Assembly (NCBI GenBank): GCA_022113835.1
Contig: JAILWY010000007.1
Location: 5,786,001 to 5,850,000, forward strand
Direction of reading: 5' to 3'
DNA: 64,000 bases
From: Atopsyche davidsoni
Taxonomy: Eukaryota > Arthropoda > Insecta > Trichoptera > Hydrobiosidae
Positions 47,301-58,850 of this stretch are shown piece after piece (position 1 is the stretch's first letter; each line of letters begins with the position of its first letter). Both the position numbers and the translations under genes were made by a program. A model generated the notes under the pieces. The model was not told where the DNA came from and made no database searches. It was given only the letters and a program-made list of their open reading frames with translations.

Positions 47301-50300
47301 CTAATGCATAATATATCAATGATGTAAAAATACAATAGCAGAATATCAGTTAAAGTAGGGATACAGTTGAAATGCACTTGAAGCAAGAACATGACAGTTT
47401 TCACTGTTTTTCATTATACATTTTTACAACAGTTACAATTTCATTTATAAGAATCAACATTGATTCAACATTCTCACCTTAAATTTTATGAATATTTATA
47501 GATTTGCTGTTAATAAACAAATGCGAATAACTACTCAGATAACATTATTTTGATATAACCGTTTTACTTTTTTAATTATTACAAACGCATTCATATGATA
47601 AATAATATTTATATCCTTATATCGCGTGATTTTCTTAATACGACATGATAAGTTACAGTGATGTTTAACAAGTTATTCTTCAATAGGTAACAAAACGTTA
47701 CAGAAAAAAGCTGTAACAGGTTTATTATTATTACACCGCGAGAAGCAATCTAACGGTAAGTATATACTTTTATATAACAGTTTTTAAAATAGTTACAGAA
47801 AGCAAAAATATTATCATACATCAATCTTTGAAAAATCTCGTTCCCTGCGGAGGTTCAATGTACACATTCTTCGTTTCGAGTAGCTATTGATTAATCATCC
47901 CAAAACACTTTCATTCCACAATTTTCCATAAATATGTCATGTTGCAATACGTTTCAAGTTTCTATAAATATAAACTAATAATATTTAAACCTAACTTACA
48001 TCCGACTATGTACAAATGACTAGCACTGCACCCATTACACTTCGCGAGGCGTAAGTGTTTAGAACCAAACCATAAACCGAAAACCACAAATCAAAAGCAA
48101 TTTGTGGATCTAACATCTTAAAGTTAAAGCTACTGTCGTTCATAACAGCTAAACTACCGATCTACACAAGGCTACCATATATTCAATACAACCTGTTCAT
48201 GGTGGTCGAGATAAGGACAAATTCGTACAATAAACTGCTGGTTTATGGTGTTAAATGCCATACAAAATTAAAATAAAAATTTCCTTTTTACATCAAAAAT
48301 TTTTACTTGTTGCCGGCAATTTTTTGTAAAAAATTGTTCAAATCTGGACCCAGCATATGTTAAAAGTGTTACATAAGTATTTGACTCTCAACTGTGTGTT
48401 ACTAATATTCTACCATTGTCATAATTATAATGAAAAAAAAACATTATTGCATTACCAAAATTAATTAATTATTATTTTATTAACGTTAAATTGAAGAATG
48501 TCTGAAATTAATTTATTCTTGATCTGTTTAAAAGTTTTTAGTCGCGTAGATAATATTAAACTATTAAATGCTTTTAATAAATCATGTAGCTACTTAATCT
48601 AGCTAAGGTACTAAAACTTTTATGAATGTTTACATTTTATAAATAAGCCTCCCTTGATTAAAATAACTTTAAAATTAATAATAATCTAATCATGCAAATA
48701 ATCCCTTTTCGATGGAGGTATTATCCAAAATATTCTATCGATTTTTTAATCGAGTCGTCCCACCACGCACAGCTTTCGTCATTCACATCGACATAATGGC
48801 TAGATAATGTATTTATTTTCTATTGTTAATCTCTATGCACAGCATTATGCTTTTTATAATTCTAATTATAATTATTATTTGGTACGTGGCCGCAATTCGC
48901 CATTTTGTGTATGGACGAATAAAAAACTAAAAAGTTTATTTACATTTGAAAAAAACTTAAATCTCTACTCACTACCTAAGTGTAACTACATCATGCATAC
49001 ATATATACATACTCATATAATTTAATATTATAACGAGATGTGCAGAATCTTAAAAAAAAAAAACAATAAGATAGTTTTGTTCAAAAAAAAAAAATCAATT
49101 AATACGAAAATAAAAAGGGACAGTTGAAAATATATTTTGTTGCAGGAAACAATTAACGTTCTGGCGTTATTTTCGTAGCGAATCGGTCTTTTAGTAAATC
49201 GTCATGATTAAAATAAAACTGTCACACTTTTTAACTGATTCTACACATTTATACATAAATATATATATTTCATCAATCATAACATTCGATATATATATAT
49301 AAATAACATCTTGTCAGGTAACTAGCTATAAACAATTATCACAAATTATGGAGATCGATATGACTTGATGACTAAAAAGTATTATTTTTAATTATTATCA
49401 AATTATATTAAGTTTAATAATAAATAAGGACAAACAAACACGACCAACATGTCCATGTAGGTGCGTGTAAAACGCCGCTGCTACTCCAGATGATATGATT
49501 TTGTAAATAAAATAAATATTGCTTTAAATCGATAATTTTTCAGTACAATCATTATTATTTATTAGAATTTTGATCATTGAAACATTACGAGAAAATCAGG
49601 AATTCGTATTAATAACATTATTTACAATTATTATTTGTTGGTGGGGTATTGTCCTTTTTCTAACGGCCTTGTCCGCTATGGTTACAAGTAAGCTACACAA
49701 TAATAATCAAGTTCAATAAAATAATTTAGATTTGTTGTTTCACTTAAAATATTACGATTACTCGATAGCCATAAAAATATTTGTGCTCGCGAGCTTCACA
49801 AAACCGGAAACCAAAACTCAGCCGATGTTAGTCTTTGTCTGTTATTCTGTCATGGCGTGAAGAACCATCGCAGAGTCACTTGGTATCAAGCACTGTACGA
49901 TTTCAATGGAAGAAACGGAGTTTATACTATTAAATATATAACGAGGTGAGTACGCAGTGTTTATTTTTTATACAATTTTTCGCGATTGCGTTGGAATCAT
50001 CATTGACAGTTAAGTACAAAGAAGGCTCCAACAATAAACATGGATTTTATACATAAATATTTTTGAAGAGAGAAAGCGAAATTAGATCATTACAAATATA
50101 ATAAAATAAGTATAAATTTTAAATTAATAAATTGTGCTCTTATAACAATATGTAATTTTAATGGTATTATTATAGGTACATATAATATTTATATGTTTCC
50201 ATAAATTTAGCATGTAAGTATTGTTACACGACAATAATTTTTGTTTTGGATGTATAACTTTTGCGTTTCATCACAGAATCTGTGTAAAATGTACAACAAT

Positions 50301-50800
50301 ATAGTTTCCTCGATTCCAGATAAATATATTTTGTATTCAGGGGAGATTATGTTAGTTAAAATATAGCTTAAGCATGCAGTTTTTATTTGATTTAATTTAC
50401 CAACACAGATGAGAACGATTGCCAGACGAGAAACCTCACACACACAATGGCGAACTTTTGTTACATATTTATATATTTCTTGCAATGATTCCCATCCATG
50501 TTCTTATCCGAAATAAATCACTCCACGATCCCGAGCAGTCGACAAGGTAAAATGCATGTATACATAGATGTGTATAAACGTTAGGGAGCATTTTGATTAA
50601 TACATTTTTTTATTCTAGGAAATATCCTGTGTTAGATTGCTTTTCATATTTCTTCTCAAACATCAACAATCAATATTCAACTCATTCACACTTGAAATAT
50701 ATTGATTACACAAATCTTATAATATCTAAACAATATATAACTATCGTTCATTTGTAATACCAATGTCAATATTTATTTTTAATGATTAATGGTCATATCC
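41345..50800. other. AT-rich intergenic region between gene X and stoned
   Basis: No convincing gene. Open frames at 41847-42281 (both strands) lack family resemblance. A less AT-rich patch at about 43,950-44,090 looks like an unidentified repeat relic. A good donor GAG|GTGAGT at 49945/49946 ends a block (about 49,800-49,945) that could be a non-coding exon on the + strand. Otherwise simple AT-rich sequence. Confidence 0.55.
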
Positions 50801-50802
50801 AT

Positions 50803-50808
50803 TTTATT
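50803..50808 (-). terminator. Possible poly(A) signal of stoned
   Basis: AATAAA on the - strand about 470 nt beyond the stonedB stop codon; another copy lies at 50772-50777. No AATAAA closer to the stop was seen. If used, the stoned 3' untranslated region covers the + strand exon candidate at 50912. Confidence 0.4.
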
Positions 50809-50911
50809 CATTTACACTTAAAGACACCTCAGTCCTTTAGACATCCCATAACAGTTTTATAGCTAAAAACTGAATCAACAGTAATATTATCTATAGTTAT
50901 CCACCACACAG

Positions 50912-50974
50912 GAGCTCTCGAGCGCCGCCCGCTCGAAGGGGTCCGAGCAAGACGGGGACGAGAGCTCCCATGCG
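50912..50974 (+). other. Candidate 63-nt + strand exon antisense to stoned 3' end
   Basis: Bounded by CACACAG and GCG|GTGAGC, phase 0 on both sides, 21 codons reading ELSSAARSKGSEQDGDESS.... It is GC-rich against AT-rich flanks. It would follow in frame from the exon ending SIISQ at 39977 of gene X, extending that gene past stoned on the opposite strand. The same bases on the - strand would lie in the stonedB 3' untranslated region and contain a DPFERA reading, so constraint on the other strand is an alternative. Confidence 0.35.
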
Positions 50975-51276
50975 GTGAGCGGCGCAGGTTATCTGTTTCA
51001 TAACTCGCCGGTGACTTCTATCTTATCAGATAAACTAACACCGAAATCATTACAATACGATTTATACAAGTTCTTTGCATCATAATATCCTTAAATATCG
51101 CACACGTCGCCCACGCAGGACGCCTCAACAAATATTACATTTACATTATTTTCAAACTGCTTCTGTTGTGATCGGATAACATTTGAATATCTATCACAGG
51201 AAATGCATTGTGTCCACTTTATACTTTCGATACCATTCCGTAGTGTCTTCGGGGAGTCGGCGGGCTGGAGTGACGC

Positions 51277-54200
51277 CTAGTCGGAGTCGGAGTCGGAGCT
51301 CGGCGGCGCGGGGGCGTGCTCGGGCTCGGGCGCCGGCTCTTCCCTGATGGGCTTGGCCATGGTGGCCGCGGAGTAGGCGTTCGGGCCTTCCCCTTGCGTG
51401 TGCTCTATCCCGACCCTGGGCAGAGACAATGCGATTAATAATTGTATAATAAGATTAGTAATCATCTTGACGCAGGGCGAGGGGTCGCACTCACTTGTAC
51501 TCGTGCCGCGCGAGGTAGCGCACGTACTTCTCCGGCGGCTCGTCCGAGTCGTGGTTCTGCAGGCTGACGGAGCGCACGGTGGTGTGCGAGGCCTGCGTGG
51601 CGGGCATCGTGAACTCCACGTAGCACCAGTCCGCCAGCTTCTCCGGGATCTGGTCGTAGCTCGTCAGCGCCATGCGGCACACCAGGTTGTGCGTCGTGTA
51701 AGCTCCTGAATGATGGTTCAGATCCGTGAATGAAATGTCCTCAGTTACATCTACGCGAGTATCGATCGTTCTCTTTTCGAGGGTTGTAATTTGAGTATCG
51801 TGTATTTGTGTAGTTCTGTGACTAGGGAAAGTGCCATTTGTAGTTTATGTACGAGATAGCGGAACACCCGTTTTATGAAGAAAAATGTTTGAAGCAGAAG
51901 AGGCATCGGTAAGAGTGGAATAAAGAAGGAACGCGGCGGTAGCGTGTCACCTTGTCCCTCCTTGGGCAGGCGCGGCATGCGCCACACTATGGAGCGGTGC
52001 TGGTGCTCGTACTTAGCCTGGCCGGAAGTGACCTCGATCAGAGACTCCTGCAGGTTGTCCACGGCGCCCAGGAAGCGCTCTATGCCCTTGATCTTGCCCG
52101 TGCGTCTGAGGAAAGGATGGAGGTGCTCAGCGAAAAATGTTTAACAGAAAATGACAATTCGAGTGATCAAACTGTGGGCGTTGATCGTTAGCGAATCGGA
52201 AATGAGTCGGTATCCAAGCAGAAGGCCTATCGATTGGATCGGCTGGATTTGTGTAATAATTTTCTGCAGAATGAAAAGAAGAACAAATATGTGATAATAT
52301 TTTTTTGATAGCAATGATGTTTTTACTCGTACCTGTGCGCGGATTTCACGCTTCCGTAGCGGAAGTGCTTCTCCACTCTGAACAAGTAGATCCAGCACTC
52401 CGGGATGGGGAAGCGGATCATGACATCCTCACACGGCACTTGGCCCAGGGAGCGGGAGGTGAAGCCCGGCACGAGCGCGTCCGCCCTCAGCTCCACCTGC
52501 AAGCGCCCGGTCATTCAGCGATCACTCGTTAAAGCATCGGACTCTATTCGGGGAACTGCTACCTTGTACTGCGCCATACCTTGTTGCCAGTGACGCAAAG
52601 TGTGGCCTTCAGTTGGAGAGGAAGCTCCCTGTTCTTGGGAGGTCTTATCCTCCAGCGCATGAGCTCAATGTAGCACGCATCTGGAGGTTTGAACCTAATA
52701 ATCAAACATATTTGTTAGTATTTTTACTATATAGTATATTCTTGTTATATAGAGATGCTGCCAACGATGCGAAGAGAAGAATTTCTTACTATTACACTTA
52801 CTAAATTATGAAGTTTTATATTACATCGTTAAAGCTATTGCTACTATAGCTACTTAACATATATTTTAAATTATATAACACGTACTTGTGTTCAACATAA
52901 TGCGTTTTTTAAATGAGCTATTATGAAATTATATATTCATGAATATTCTTACATATTATATTTTCTAAAAAAATACTGTTTTTGTAATAATTAACCTTGT
53001 ATTTGAAAATAGCTTAGTATCGAATATTTTTGTTGGGAGCAAACAGCCTTCCTGACGCTGCCGGTGTTACCTGATGATTCTGGTTCTCTGGTACTCGTCG
53101 GGCTGCACGCAAGAGTGGAACTCGACTCCCTCGAGCCTGATCCACTCCTCCGTGGCCACGGGGATGATGTCGTGCCTGCCCACCACTTCCTTGCCCTGCC
53201 GCCACATGTCGTTCACGCCCAGCTCCACGTCGGGCATGCCTGGTGGTTATTCATTGCAAACACGCTATTAGCGTTAACGGCTTTGTATCCATTTCAAATT
53301 TTCAACAAATATCCAATACAAATAAAAAACTAACCTAACCCAACAAAAATAATATTTTAAATTCCTATTTACATAATCTTCAGTGGATTTATATTTACTT
53401 CTATTTACGTGAATCATTTCACGTCACCTTGTGAAATATGCGTTATGCAAAAATGAAAGTTAGACGTTGTTATACTAAGCGGCACATATGTTATTTTTCT
53501 GCTGAAGGGATGATGATGCTGCATTTTTCTCATTTTGAATAATTAAATATCAGAAATTGGCTATCTTTCATTAAGTCGCACGAGTCTCACGTAAATGTAA
53601 CAATAATATTATATAGCGTATATTTGTGGTATGGTGCTAGACTTGAAAACTTCTGGACAATAGACTGTGTTTTTTACCTGATAAAAATCCTAAGAAAAAG
53701 AGCCTGACTCGCGCTATTTGCTTCATCACGCGCCCTTCTGCATCTTGCTCGACGTAGAGCTCGTCGACAGCTGTTATTTGCACCTGCAAGATATATTTTT
53801 ATTAGAGACCGATCGTTCCTCACGAGATGCGCTGGACACGTCGTTCCATACCTCCTCCATCTTGTAGTGCAGCGCGCGGTCCCTGTGCGCGTTGAGCCTG
53901 AACAGGGCTTCTTCAATGCACATGGAGAACTGCTTCATATCCTCGAATGTCGTCGATCCTATCTTGAAAAGTTGAGAAACCTGCAAGGAAAGGACAGCTT
54001 AGAAAATCAGGATTTAAGTTGTTTTGAGCTTGTTTTGTAGTGCAGTGCCGGCGATGGCTTGCGCAAGTGAGTGTCGCTGTGTCCTCACCTGAGGAGCGTG
54101 CTCCACGGGCAGGCCCAGCTTCTTGAGATCGCTGCCAAACTCCTTGACCCCGGCGTAGTCGCCCTGGATGGCGTAGGCGGCGAACTGGCTCAGCTTGTTC

Positions 54201-57200
54201 GTAATGCGCTCAGCTTTCGTCACTTGTCCAGGCCTAAAATTAAAAATATATAAACAGGATTTTCAAAAAAAATTCTTCCTTAATTTATTAAAATAATTAG
54301 GATAATTTCATATTGGCTACGTTTACATATTCTATTTTAAATGTGCTATTGATATATTTTTTATTTATATCATTCCCTTTTCTTAATATTGAATGGTCGA
54401 TACAAAAGGCATCTCCAACATACAAAGTGCTTTTGTGCATAAATGGAGTGATCTTCCTCGACTCTGTTGAATGTGAATTCTTATTTTTATTTTCGTATTA
54501 TGCTTTTGCATTGATAGACGAGACATTTAATAACAAACAAAGAATTGGTAATAAAGGGATATTTATGATTAAAAATATTAAACTGTGTTCAAGTTCATAG
54601 CTAGTGGGATATTCCGACCTGACGCCTGGCCTCTCCTTGTAGAAGACGTACTGCAGCTTGACGGTGAAGATCTTGCCGTACTGGTCGTACTGCTGAGCGG
54701 CGATGTCGGACACGGAGTAGCACGCCTGCAGCGGCAGCTCCTGGAAGGGCTCCTTGTCCGTGGCCGAGTTGAAGAGCTGCACCACGGGGTTGTCTCCTTG
54801 GTACACCATCTTCACGAATATCTTCTTCCAGAACCTAGCGGATAATAAAACACGTAAGAGATTACTTATTAATACCAAAAAGGAATGGAGTGAAATAAGT
54901 GAAATACGATTACGAAACTACTCGTACCTTTGACCGGTAATTTTCTTCTTGTTGGGCTGTCGCAGTTGCACTTCCCATCCTTGTCCATCGTAGTGAATCC
55001 TGGGGAAGTCTTCCAGCGGCTGGGACGTGTCCTCGTCGAACAGCGGCGTGGGCGGCGTCTCTTGGGAATCCGTCCGCTGCATTGCTGGCCGGTCTTCTCC
55101 TGGAACAAAACACAACACAATCAGTTACAGGTTACCTGAAAGCTCTGGGCTCGTTAGATAATTATATAGTTATGTCAACATGAACAGTGCTATAGCACGT
55201 GCTCAGGTTTGTCCTCACCCATACTGGCCGCATCTTGGTGAGCTCCGAAGGCAGCCTCTGCAAAGGCCGCGCCCTTGTCGAATGGGTTGAATCTCGGAGA
55301 GGTGTCTTCTCCGCCGGTGGGCGGCTGTGCCGGACTGCGGGGAGGAGGCGCCAGAGCTGGGACTGCGCCCCCGCGACCCACATCGAAAGGAATGTCCCCC
55401 TCGCGAGGCCTAAAAGAAAGAAAAAATAGTTTTACTTTATAAATTTATTATTATTACACCGAAAGTGCTATTTTCACTTCGTTCGGTTACATACTTGATA
55501 ACGACATTGAAGTTTCCTTCATCAGAGTCCTGCGAATCTCCCTTTCCAAAGGGTGCTGGAGTGCCGGACGGCACTGGCGGCGGCTCGTTGAGGGTCAAGA
55601 AGGAATCGAAACTGTCGTCCACTCCGAACCCATCGCCGCCGCTAGGTGCAGGGGCAGAGAACCCAGCCGCAGAGTTACCCCAAGCTGTGGGTAAGCGAAA
55701 TAAACCGAATTGTTTATCAATTGACTATTAATATTAAAAAAAAATAAGTGTCATGCAATTTAACAGTCGTTATAAGGTACTTTGGTCAACTATTGTTGTT
55801 AAAACTTTAATGTAGGTATCGATTTAATAAAACAATTTCAATGAAGTTCCCAGAGAAGGGCAAGCAATTATTGGTTTGAGAGAACTTTTGCTAAACGAAT
55901 TATGGATTGAATCAAATTTCAACAAACAACAATGAGAGAGAGAGTTTTATTAAATAAAACTTGAGTAAACAACGGAAAGGAATGGCAGTGAATTAGAAAT
56001 GGAAAACGTGCTCATAGTTCGTCCTGAGAGCTTGCATGACTTATAATATGTGTAGTTTCGTATATCAAAATAAGATGTTGCTCCTAAAAATCCCCTTTTC
56101 GTAGGATCTTTTAAACCTCAGAGTGTACACAAGCCTGCCTATAAGATTATAGGATTTGTGCAGAATTATTTTCTGAGACCTGCATATAATGTATAAGACA
56201 TTTATTTTAGGATTGCTAATTTTTCTAGAATTTGTTCATATTTTGGTCAATTTCCATAGTGTCTGAGACGTATCGATTATTAATAAGTATTATATGAAGT
56301 TAAATATATTTCGGACAAGGACATTTATGGTGTATAGCGGGACAGTCGCCTGGTTATGTAACCCAAAACAAATGCCAAATTGGCAAGCGGTAAGTAAAAC
56401 GTGTTGGGATCTACCATGGACTGCAGCCAACATTTTCATTTATATTATTACGAGTATTTTTAAAAAGCCTTGCCTGGAGCGGTTACAGGACGACTCGTGC
56501 AATTGTTAGCTTGGCGATTAAATCTCTCGACTCTTGAAAGAAAGTTTTCGGATTTATTTTTCGGCAAATCGAAGATAATTGTACCGACACGAGAAATCTT
56601 ATCAGTTACTTTTCAAAATTTATCAGGGTTGAATAGTTTTCATGTTTTCTTACCGTCGTCAGGGGCTCCAGCGGAAGAGCCTCCGAAGGCATCGAACGCT
56701 CCATCCTTGTTGGCGGTGGACTCGAATTTGGCAGAGAACGCATCGAATGCATCTCCGCCAGAGGAGGCCGGCGGGCGCGCGGCCTGGGGGGAGAGCTCCG
56801 CGGCGAAGGATGGCTCGGCCGAGTGCTTGGCCCCGTACTCTGCCCCGTACTCGGCCCCGTACTCTGCCCCGTACTCGGCCCCGTACTCGGCCCCGCCGAA
56901 GGCGTTAGCGCTGCCGAACCCTGCGTTGTCGAAGCCGGCGCCGCTCGTGGCGGGCCCCACGCCGAAAATGCTCACGGCTGGAGTCGGCTCCGGCACGGTG
57001 CCGAATATGTTGTGCACCGCGGGCGGTTCCGCCATGCTGAAGGGGTTCGACTCTGCGACCGGGGGGCTCGCGATCGCCGGTGCCGGGGGTTCTTCAGCGA
57101 TCCCGAACGGGGATCGATCGCCGTACGCAGAATCAAATCCGCTCGTCGGCTGGACGTTGAACGAGGATTCGACCGTTGTCGGTACCGATTGAGTGTCGAA

Positions 57201-58820
57201 AGACAGCTCCGTGCTGTTGAGAGTCACCGCGACGGGCTCCGGCGCTTCGAAAGTATCGGCGACCTGGGGCTCCTCTGCCACTGCAGGGAAACCGGACGAG
57301 TCGACCGTCATATGCTCTGCTGGAGGAGTTTCCTCAGTATTCGGAGTGATATCCATCGGTTGAGGTTTGTCCAGTTCGGGTTCAGGTTCCGGTTCTGGCT
57401 CCTCAACTAGGGTCGGTATTTCAGCAGCGGGGAGAGACGCGATTATTTCGGGTTCCGCTGGAACTTCTTCAGCAATATCGTCAGTCAAGAAGTCAATTGA
57501 CTTGACAGGCTCTTCTTGTTTTTTGGGAGCCGCGTACAGGCTCATGATGTCTTCGTTAGTAGACTTGCTGGGGGCGTGGACCGCGGGCGGAGCGTCGAAC
57601 AAGCTGAATTCGTTGGACGCCGCCACGGCGGGCGCCGGTGGCACAGGGGGACGCGCCGGAAGCGGGGCGGGAGGGACGACGGGCGGAGGGCGATGAGGAA
57701 CCGTGTTGGGCGGCGGTGGCTTCTGCGGAGGAGCCGGTCGGCATGGCCGCACGGGCGGGGCGGGGGGAGTGGGGCGCGCGGGGGGCCCGGGTCGGGGCGG
57801 TTTATTTTGATTGAGATCGCAACTGGGCGGTTCTTCCTTTGGTGATACTTCCTGACTGGCTATAGTACTCGGAGTATTACTAGGATTCTGGATGATAATC
57901 TTGTGATTAGATTGACTAGTGAGCAGGTCAGTTTCTACGGCCGGGCTGCTATTTTGTTGAGGGCTGCAGCTGTATTGCGTCACTTCATCGTCGATATCGA
58001 AGAGATTCACTTCATTATCGTCCGGGAGACGATGTTCTCTACTGGACGCGCCGTCAGTTAAGAAATCGCCAAATACGTGATCGGGCGTCGGACTCGGCGA
58101 ATGTAGATCTCTCATCGAAACTGGGCTGGGAGTTCTGGTCGGAGGTATTCTATCGAGAAGATGTGTGCTCGTCAGTTCCATGTGCCCGGTAACAGAAAGA
58201 ATGAGGTCTTTCGTCTCTGGAGCGATCGGCCGTGATGGTGGCGGCGGTCGCGAGGGCTTATTGAGATCATCATCACTCAAATACATATGAAGGTCATCTT
58301 GTTCAGAAGTCGTATTCGTCAGGGCTAGCCCGAGATCTGTAGGTTTCTGCACTGCTAACGGAGCGACCGTCGGCATGAAATGTTGTTCTTGAATGGTAGT
58401 ATCAAAAAAGTTACCCGAAGTGACAGTCTCCGCGACGGCGGTAGGTGCCGTGGAAAAGAGGGGCTCATTTCCAGGTTGATCATAAGTATCATTTATTGTC
58501 GTAGAGAAGAAGTTAGATGCTGTCGTCGGCACTGGATTGGATATTCCGAAAAAATCGGCACTGGTAGTGACAGCGGTCGGTGCTGTGAAGTCGGTAGCTC
58601 CGAAGTCAGAAAATGGATTACTAGCTGCAAATGGATTATCTCCTGCAAACACATTGTCTCCCGAGAATGCATTATCTCCAGCAAATGCATTTTCTCCAGT
58701 AAATGCGTTATCATTAATAGCTCCAAAATCACCAGTCAAAAATGGATTTAGAACTGCATTGTCCTGGGCGACAGAGGTGCCGAAGTCCTCGCTCATTGCT
58801 AAAAATGGATTTCCCGCCAT
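51277..58820 (-). CDS. stnB: StonedB (stonin family), complete, 14 exons, second cistron
   Basis: StonedB is a presynaptic adaptor of clathrin-mediated synaptic vesicle endocytosis that binds synaptotagmin. Exons in transcription order: 56654-58820, 55495-55684, 55219-55409, 54928-55099, 54619-54834, 54089-54233, 53852-53980, 53678-53783, 53071-53239, 52580-52694, 52333-52496, 51951-52105, 51495-51705, 51277-51415. The sum is 4,269 nt, 1,422 residues plus stop, longer than the roughly 1,260 of Drosophila. NPF motifs (EH-domain ligands) stand at residues 4, 25, 62, 68 and 591 and again in exon 3. A proline-rich stretch (about 340-400) should bind SH3 domains. The stonin homology domain starts near 875 (IHYDGQGWEV, then FWKKIFVKMVYQGDNP). 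The mu-homology domain follows (VNDMWRQGKEVVGRHDIIP, SGQAKYEHQHRSIVWRMPRL, YVRYLARHEYKVGIEHT). The end is acidic/serine (SDSDSD). The start ATG at 58820 has A at -3 and G at +4. It is 30 nt after the stonedA stop on the same strand. Confidence 0.96.
56833..56894 (-). repeat. Coding 12-bp minisatellite in stonedB (GAEY units)
   Basis: Five tandem 12-bp units encode GAEY repeats near residues 643-664 of StonedB, in the linker before the stonin homology domain. Copies are almost identical in DNA sequence, pointing to recent slippage. The frame is preserved at any copy number. Confidence 0.85.
58602..58710 (-). repeat. 18-bp array of NPF-like units in stonedB N-terminus
   Basis: Six-residue units (A/S)GDN(A/V/P)F follow each other from residue 38 to 70: NAF, NAF, NAF, NVF, NPF, NPF. 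The last two are intact EH-domain ligands, the first four have Ala or Val instead of Pro. This is either decay of an expanded NPF array or birth of one. Confidence 0.85.
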
Positions 58821-58850
58821 TTTGAAAGAGGTGCCTCACTCAAGAATATG
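58821..58850 (-). other. 30-nt intercistronic spacer of the dicistronic stoned mRNA
   Basis: Between the stonedA stop TAA (58851-58853) and the stonedB ATG (58818-58820) lie 30 bases with no AUG. The two cistrons are in the same frame, and besides the TAA there is an in-frame TGA in the spacer, so two stops separate them. No acceptor/donor pair that would splice out the stonedA stop is seen. The spacing is of the same order as the short spacer of Drosophila stoned. Confidence 0.85.

Noticed and set aside
56640..58820. + strand open frames up to 240 codons opposite stonedB exon 1
   Set aside because: Shadows of the real stonedB coding strand; the repeat residues mirror the antisense of NPF and GAEY units.
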